Positions 5,964 to 7,911 of a stretch of DNA of 7,911 nt are shown piece by piece. The stretch's first letter is position 1; each line of letters begins with the position of its first letter. The stretch spans positions 1-7,911 of the forward strand of contig JAWXCM010000388.1 in NCBI GenBank assembly GCA_034408745.1, in the 5' to 3' direction. A program made the translations under genes and the position numbers. The notes under the pieces were generated by a model. It saw only the letters and a program-made list of their open reading frames with translations. It had not been told where the DNA came from and did no database searches. Origin of the DNA: JAWXCM01 sp034408745 (lineage in GTDB: Bacteria; Acidobacteriota; Terriglobia; Bryobacterales; Bryobacteraceae).

Positions 5964-6315
5964 ATGCCTGAACAAAATCACTCGCCGGCTCTCTTGTGCA
6001 CTGAGTTGCCGGAGGCCGAGATCTGTCGCCGCCATCAGGTGAAGGAGTTATTACGGTTCGGTTCAGCAGCGCGCGGTGAGATGCGACCAGACAGCGACAT
6101 CGACCTCCTCGTCGATTTCCTGCCCGGAGCGCCCAGGGCTGCTGGGTGTTGCGGCAATGATGCGTGAATTCAATGTCCCGTCAGGCTGGCGGGTCGATCT
6201 GGCCGTGCAGCCCGAAGCCAACCCGGAACTCACGACGCGCGATAACTCAGTGCGGTTAAGGTTTTGGTCGGTCTGTTCAACAATCGTTCCACATCTCTCC
6301 GCCGCTCAGCGGTAA
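5964..6315 (+). pseudogene. frameshifted MNT-type nucleotidyltransferase
   Basis: From ATG 5964 the frame reads ICRRHQVKELLRFGSAARGE, then RPDSDIDLLVDFLPG: the GS-x10-12-DxD core of minimal nucleotidyltransferases, normally part of MNT/HEPN toxin-antitoxin modules where MNT AMPylates and silences the HEPN toxin. After ~6123-6136 that frame degenerates and stops at 6167. The family's next segment continues in the +1 frame as RPGLLGVAAMMREF, then GWRVDLAVQPEANPELTTRD, to a stop at 6315. A single extra base, or loss of two, near 6130 explains this. No HEPN partner gene is visible downstream. The end overlaps the stop of the convergent toxin gene by 10 bp. Confidence 0.72.
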
Positions 6316-6557
6316 GCTTGTTTTCGGTCGAGGACGCGTTCGATCTGGAAGTAGTCGCCGTGATCGCGGAAGAAGACGCGGTGATTCTGGGCGCGAAGCC
6401 GGATCAGTGGCGGCGTGATGCCCTTCAGTTGCCTGGTTGCGCCTTCGCCGGCCAGGACGTAGCGGCCGACGGTTTTGAGAATCTGGACAGCGATGGGCTG
6501 CTCGATGGCGCGGATGTCGGTCCTGGCCTGTTCGGTCCAGACGATGTGTTTGGCCAT
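6306..6557 (-). CDS. RelE/ParE-family toxin
   Basis: The 83-residue product has the small RelE/ParE layout: IVWTEQARTDIRAIEQPIA at the N-terminus, a helix pair, LKGITPPLIRLRAQNHRVFF through the beta sheet, and ERVLDRKQAYR at the end, where basic and aromatic residues act in the family. Members are either ribosome-dependent mRNA endonucleases (RelE) or gyrase inhibitors (ParE); sequence reading cannot separate the two here. Its ATG is 4 bases after the stop of the antitoxin gene, with no clear ribosome-binding site of its own, which fits translational coupling in an antitoxin-first operon. It appears full length. Confidence 0.85.
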   Translation of the reverse strand: MAKHIVWTEQARTDIRAIEQPIAVQILKTVGRYVLAGEGATRQLKGITPPLIRLRAQNHRVFFRDHGDYFQIERVLDRKQAYR

Positions 6558-6561
6558 CGCT

Positions 6562-6822
6562 CTACGGTTCGCGGCTCATCTTCTCCCAGTCGGCCATGGA
6601 GAGTCCGAACTCGGCGAGGACCTGCTCATGGGGAATTGGCTGGTTGTGCTTGCTCCACTCGTCGGCCTCGGCGACCGCCTTCGCTTCAGCGGGACTGAGC
6701 GTGTCGCTATCCTCGTCAAGAAACACTTCGAGTAGATTCCGGACCGCGCCGAGCTTGGCTGGTGGCAGGAGATCAATGAGAGCATGGGCCTGCTGGCGTT
6801 CCCGTTGCAGGTCGAGTGCCAT
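6562..6822 (-). CDS. antitoxin of the RelE/ParE module
   Basis: This 86-residue acidic protein begins MALDLQRERQQAHALIDLLP, then KLGAVRNLLEVFLD, then AKAVAEADEWSKHNQPIPHE and EVLAEFGLSMADWEKM-like residues (VLAEFGLSMADWEKM). This N-terminal helical pattern and the KHNxPIPHE...EFGL ending recur in antitoxins paired with RelE-type toxins in GC-rich bacteria. It precedes the toxin in one operon and should neutralise it and repress the operon. A purine-rich GGGGGGAGA lies about 9 bases before the ATG on the minus strand. Confidence 0.82.
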   Translation of the reverse strand: MALDLQRERQQAHALIDLLPPAKLGAVRNLLEVFLDEDSDTLSPAEAKAVAEADEWSKHNQPIPHEQVLAEFGLSMADWEKMSREP

Positions 6823-6985
6823 GGTTTACTTTCTCCCCCCGCCGTTGGTTGCTGACTGCCAGCGGCGCACTTCGTGTTTGAGAATCATGCCTTCGAGCAT
6901 ATGGTAATAGAATAGAGCAATCTCGCCATGGTGCGCATTCCTGCACCCGGCCGTAAACCCGCCCGATTCGAGGGATCTGCAACCG
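6823..6985 (-). other. gap between antitoxin and orphan RHH gene; possible coding remnant
   Basis: On the minus strand a frame ending at 6826, four bases before the antitoxin ATG, reads IALFYYHMLEGMILKHEVRR and then SATNGGGRK. I do not recognise it and its upstream part overlaps the RHH gene. It may be the tail of a lost gene or chance; nothing else stands out here. Confidence 0.25.
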
Positions 6986-7219
6986 CTATTCGGTAGCCTC
7001 GTGAATTTCAATCTCCCGCCGGAGAATATCACTCACCAGCTCTGAAACGGCAACCTCCCGCTTTTCGGCCTTGCCTGCAAAGAACTCCCATACCCCCCGC
7101 TCAATGGAGACCGGCATCAGCACCCGTGCACCAGACGCGATGTGATGAATTCCCCGGACGCCCTTTTGGAAGTCAATCTCATTTGGCATTTCATCCTGGT
7201 CCATTGATCGATTAACCAT
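6986..7219 (-). CDS. ribbon-helix-helix (CopG/Arc-like) antitoxin-type protein
   Basis: The 77-residue product contains NEIDFQKGVRGIHHI and a C-terminal half that fits an RHH dimer: strand RVLMPVSI, helix ERGVWEFFAGKAEKR, turn, helix VAVSELVSDILRREIEIHE. Such proteins bind operator DNA as dimers and often serve as antitoxins. AGGAGG lies 3 bases before the ATG at 7219 on the minus strand; a Met at codon 6 would give more usual spacing. No intact toxin partner is seen on either side, so it looks orphaned. A general small transcriptional regulator is the alternative. Confidence 0.65.
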   Translation of the reverse strand: MVNRSMDQDEMPNEIDFQKGVRGIHHIASGARVLMPVSIERGVWEFFAGKAEKREVAVSELVSDILRREIEIHEATE

Positions 7220-7302
7220 AAGCCTCCTGGAGAAGTCGGACCGTGGTTACACCCGCGTCACCTTCCCGCCAGCTTCGCTGTGTTCCAAATCCGCCACACT
7301 GA

Positions 7303-7498
7303 CGCGTTCCGGCACCCCTGTTTCTCGCTCCCATAATAAACCGCCCGGGCGCCGAAGCCCGCTGGCGTCTCCGCCGCTTCCGCGTCCTCGAAACCGCCGC
7401 GCTCGACTTCGAAATGGAGCGCATGCGCCCCGAAATCGACGCCACGCTCGACATCATTGAGGAGGAATCCCGAACCATGCTTGCCTTCAACTCCCTAA
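7303..7498 (+). pseudogene. unrecognised coding remnant
   Basis: The frame opens after a TGA at 7300 and includes ARWRLRRFRVLETAALDFEM, then ERMRPEIDATLDIIEEESRT and MLAFN. Composition is that of a helical, charged protein rather than random GC-rich sequence. An ATG at 7414 could start a short product, but the protein-like character begins upstream of it and is lost after ~7490, so a fragment is more likely than a gene. Function unknown. Confidence 0.3.
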
Positions 7499-7609
7499 GC
7501 GGGATCCACCCTCTGGATCGCGGCCCTGATCTGTGGGCTCCTGATTCGCGAGGACGATGCCGCGGCGGTCGGGACGATGTGCGCGGCGCGGCGCTACGCG
7601 GGTGCTTAA
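7499..7609 (+). pseudogene. possible C-terminal remnant of a PfkB-family sugar kinase
   Basis: The frame reads AGSTLWIAALICGLLIREDD, then AAAVGTMCAARRYAGA and TAA at 7607-7609. AGSTLWIAALICGLL resembles the PfkB signature GAGDxFxAALIxGLL with the catalytic Asp replaced by Ser and the preceding frame closed by a TAA at 7496. It ends about 40 bp before the ceramidase-like gene. The resemblance is short, and a chance match is possible. Confidence 0.28.
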
Positions 7610-7637
7610 CCCCATTGAGGGTCATCGCGGCTGAGAG

Positions 7638-7642
7638 AGGAG
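7638..7642 (+). promoter_or_regulatory. Shine-Dalgarno of the ceramidase-like gene
   Basis: AGGAG is 7 bases before ATG 7650. This decides the start against an out-of-frame ATG at 7645. Confidence 0.7.
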
Positions 7643-7649
7643 CCATGTC

Positions 7650-7911
7650 ATGAGTTATCGTACGCAAGCCGGAGTGTACCGGGTGGACATCACGGCGCCG
7701 GCCGGCATTTCGATGTCCGGCTACTTCGCCCGCGCGGGTGTCTCCGAGGGTTACGGGCGGCCCCTCACGGCCATCGCCGTCGTGCTTGCCGGCGGAGGAC
7801 GTAAGGTCGCGGTCCTCGGTTGCGATGTGATCGCGTTCACCACCTTCGATGTGGACGAGATTCGCGCCGCAATCGCGGCTTCCATCGGTACCACGGTCGA
7901 TTCGGTGCTCA
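7650..7911 (+). CDS. neutral/alkaline non-lysosomal ceramidase-like protein (3' partial)
   Basis: The first 87 codons are in the window and the frame is open at the right edge. The N-terminus reads YRTQAGVYRVDITAPAGISM, then SGYFARAGVSEGYGRPLTAI, then AVVLAGGGRKVAVLGCDVIA. This is the start of the neutral ceramidase N-terminal domain: VDITP-x-G-x-x-(L/M)-x-GY, a short loop with the first His/polar positions, then the alpha/beta core with ALVL...VA(L/V)xxxD. Family members hydrolyse N-acyl bonds such as those in ceramide using a zinc site, and many bacterial homologues have unknown substrates. There is no signal peptide in the visible N-terminus. The metal ligands lie mostly beyond the window, so activity cannot be judged. 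Confidence 0.75.
   Translation, partial: MSYRTQAGVYRVDITAPAGISMSGYFARAGVSEGYGRPLTAIAVVLAGGGRKVAVLGCDVIAFTTFDVDEIRAAIAASIGTTVDSVL

Larger units (their letters stand above)
7220..7649 (+). other. region of coding remnants without an intact gene
   Basis: Open stretches here look protein-like but are broken. On the plus strand 7303-7498 (unrecognised) and 7499-7609 (PfkB-like) are listed separately. On the minus strand a frame ending at 7247 reads ERVSVADLEHSEAGGKVTRV, possibly the tail of a truncated gene whose upstream part conflicts with the plus-strand frame. I cannot assign it. Confidence 0.35.

Noticed and set aside
1..7911. CRISPR array, tRNA, rRNA or insertion sequence
   Set aside because: No regularly spaced direct repeats, no tRNA-like fold with CCA-arm pattern, and no transposase reading frame or paired terminal repeats were seen.

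Overview
The window is a GC-rich bacterial accessory region. Its main content is a diversity-generating retroelement (DGR) that serves two target genes of the same unusual architecture. The host cannot be fixed from sequence alone. The toxin-antitoxin pair, the ceramidase-like protein and the base composition would fit Acidobacteriota or a planctomycete/verrucomicrobial-type genome, but that is a weak inference.

Bases 1-2800 hold the C-terminal part of target 1, a NACHT/STAND-type NTPase fused to a formylglycine-generating-enzyme-like (FGE-sulfatase, C-type-lectin fold) domain that ends in variable region VR1. After a terminator-like hairpin come avd, the four-helix-bundle DGR accessory protein, and an overlapping reverse transcriptase (RT) gene with intact D...YVDD catalytic motifs and the DGR-type IGNLTSQ motif. 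The template repeat (TR) lies in the 3' end of the RT reading frame at 2623-2685. A structured GC-rich spacer follows. Bases 2877-5615 encode target 2, a complete 912-residue NACHT NTPase / helical region / FGE-like protein ending in VR2.

Hand alignment of TR, VR1 and VR2 shows the adenine-specific signature of mutagenic homing: wherever TR can be compared, every mismatch falls on a TR adenine. TR is 63 bp, however, while both VRs are exactly 113 bp. An internal block of 50 bp, just after the GGCTCG stretch, is missing from TR. The missing length is not a multiple of three, so cDNA from this template would frameshift the targets. It also removes the RT frame from the TAA inside TR and extends the RT protein by about 47 codons. 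The element therefore looks recently active but is now template-crippled, unless the assembly collapsed the AAC-rich TR.

Working model: retrohoming used to diversify the ligand-facing surface of two NACHT receptors, which then pass a binding event to the NTPase domain, perhaps as a defence, self-recognition or signalling switch. The N-terminal effector region of target 2 (about 150 residues) is not a domain I recognise.

Bases 5616-7911 are a degraded accessory patch. It holds tandem hairpins, a frameshifted MNT-type nucleotidyltransferase, a RelE/ParE-type toxin with its antitoxin on the minus strand, an orphan ribbon-helix-helix antitoxin-like protein, coding remnants including a possible PfkB-kinase tail, and the start of a neutral-ceramidase-like gene that leaves the window.
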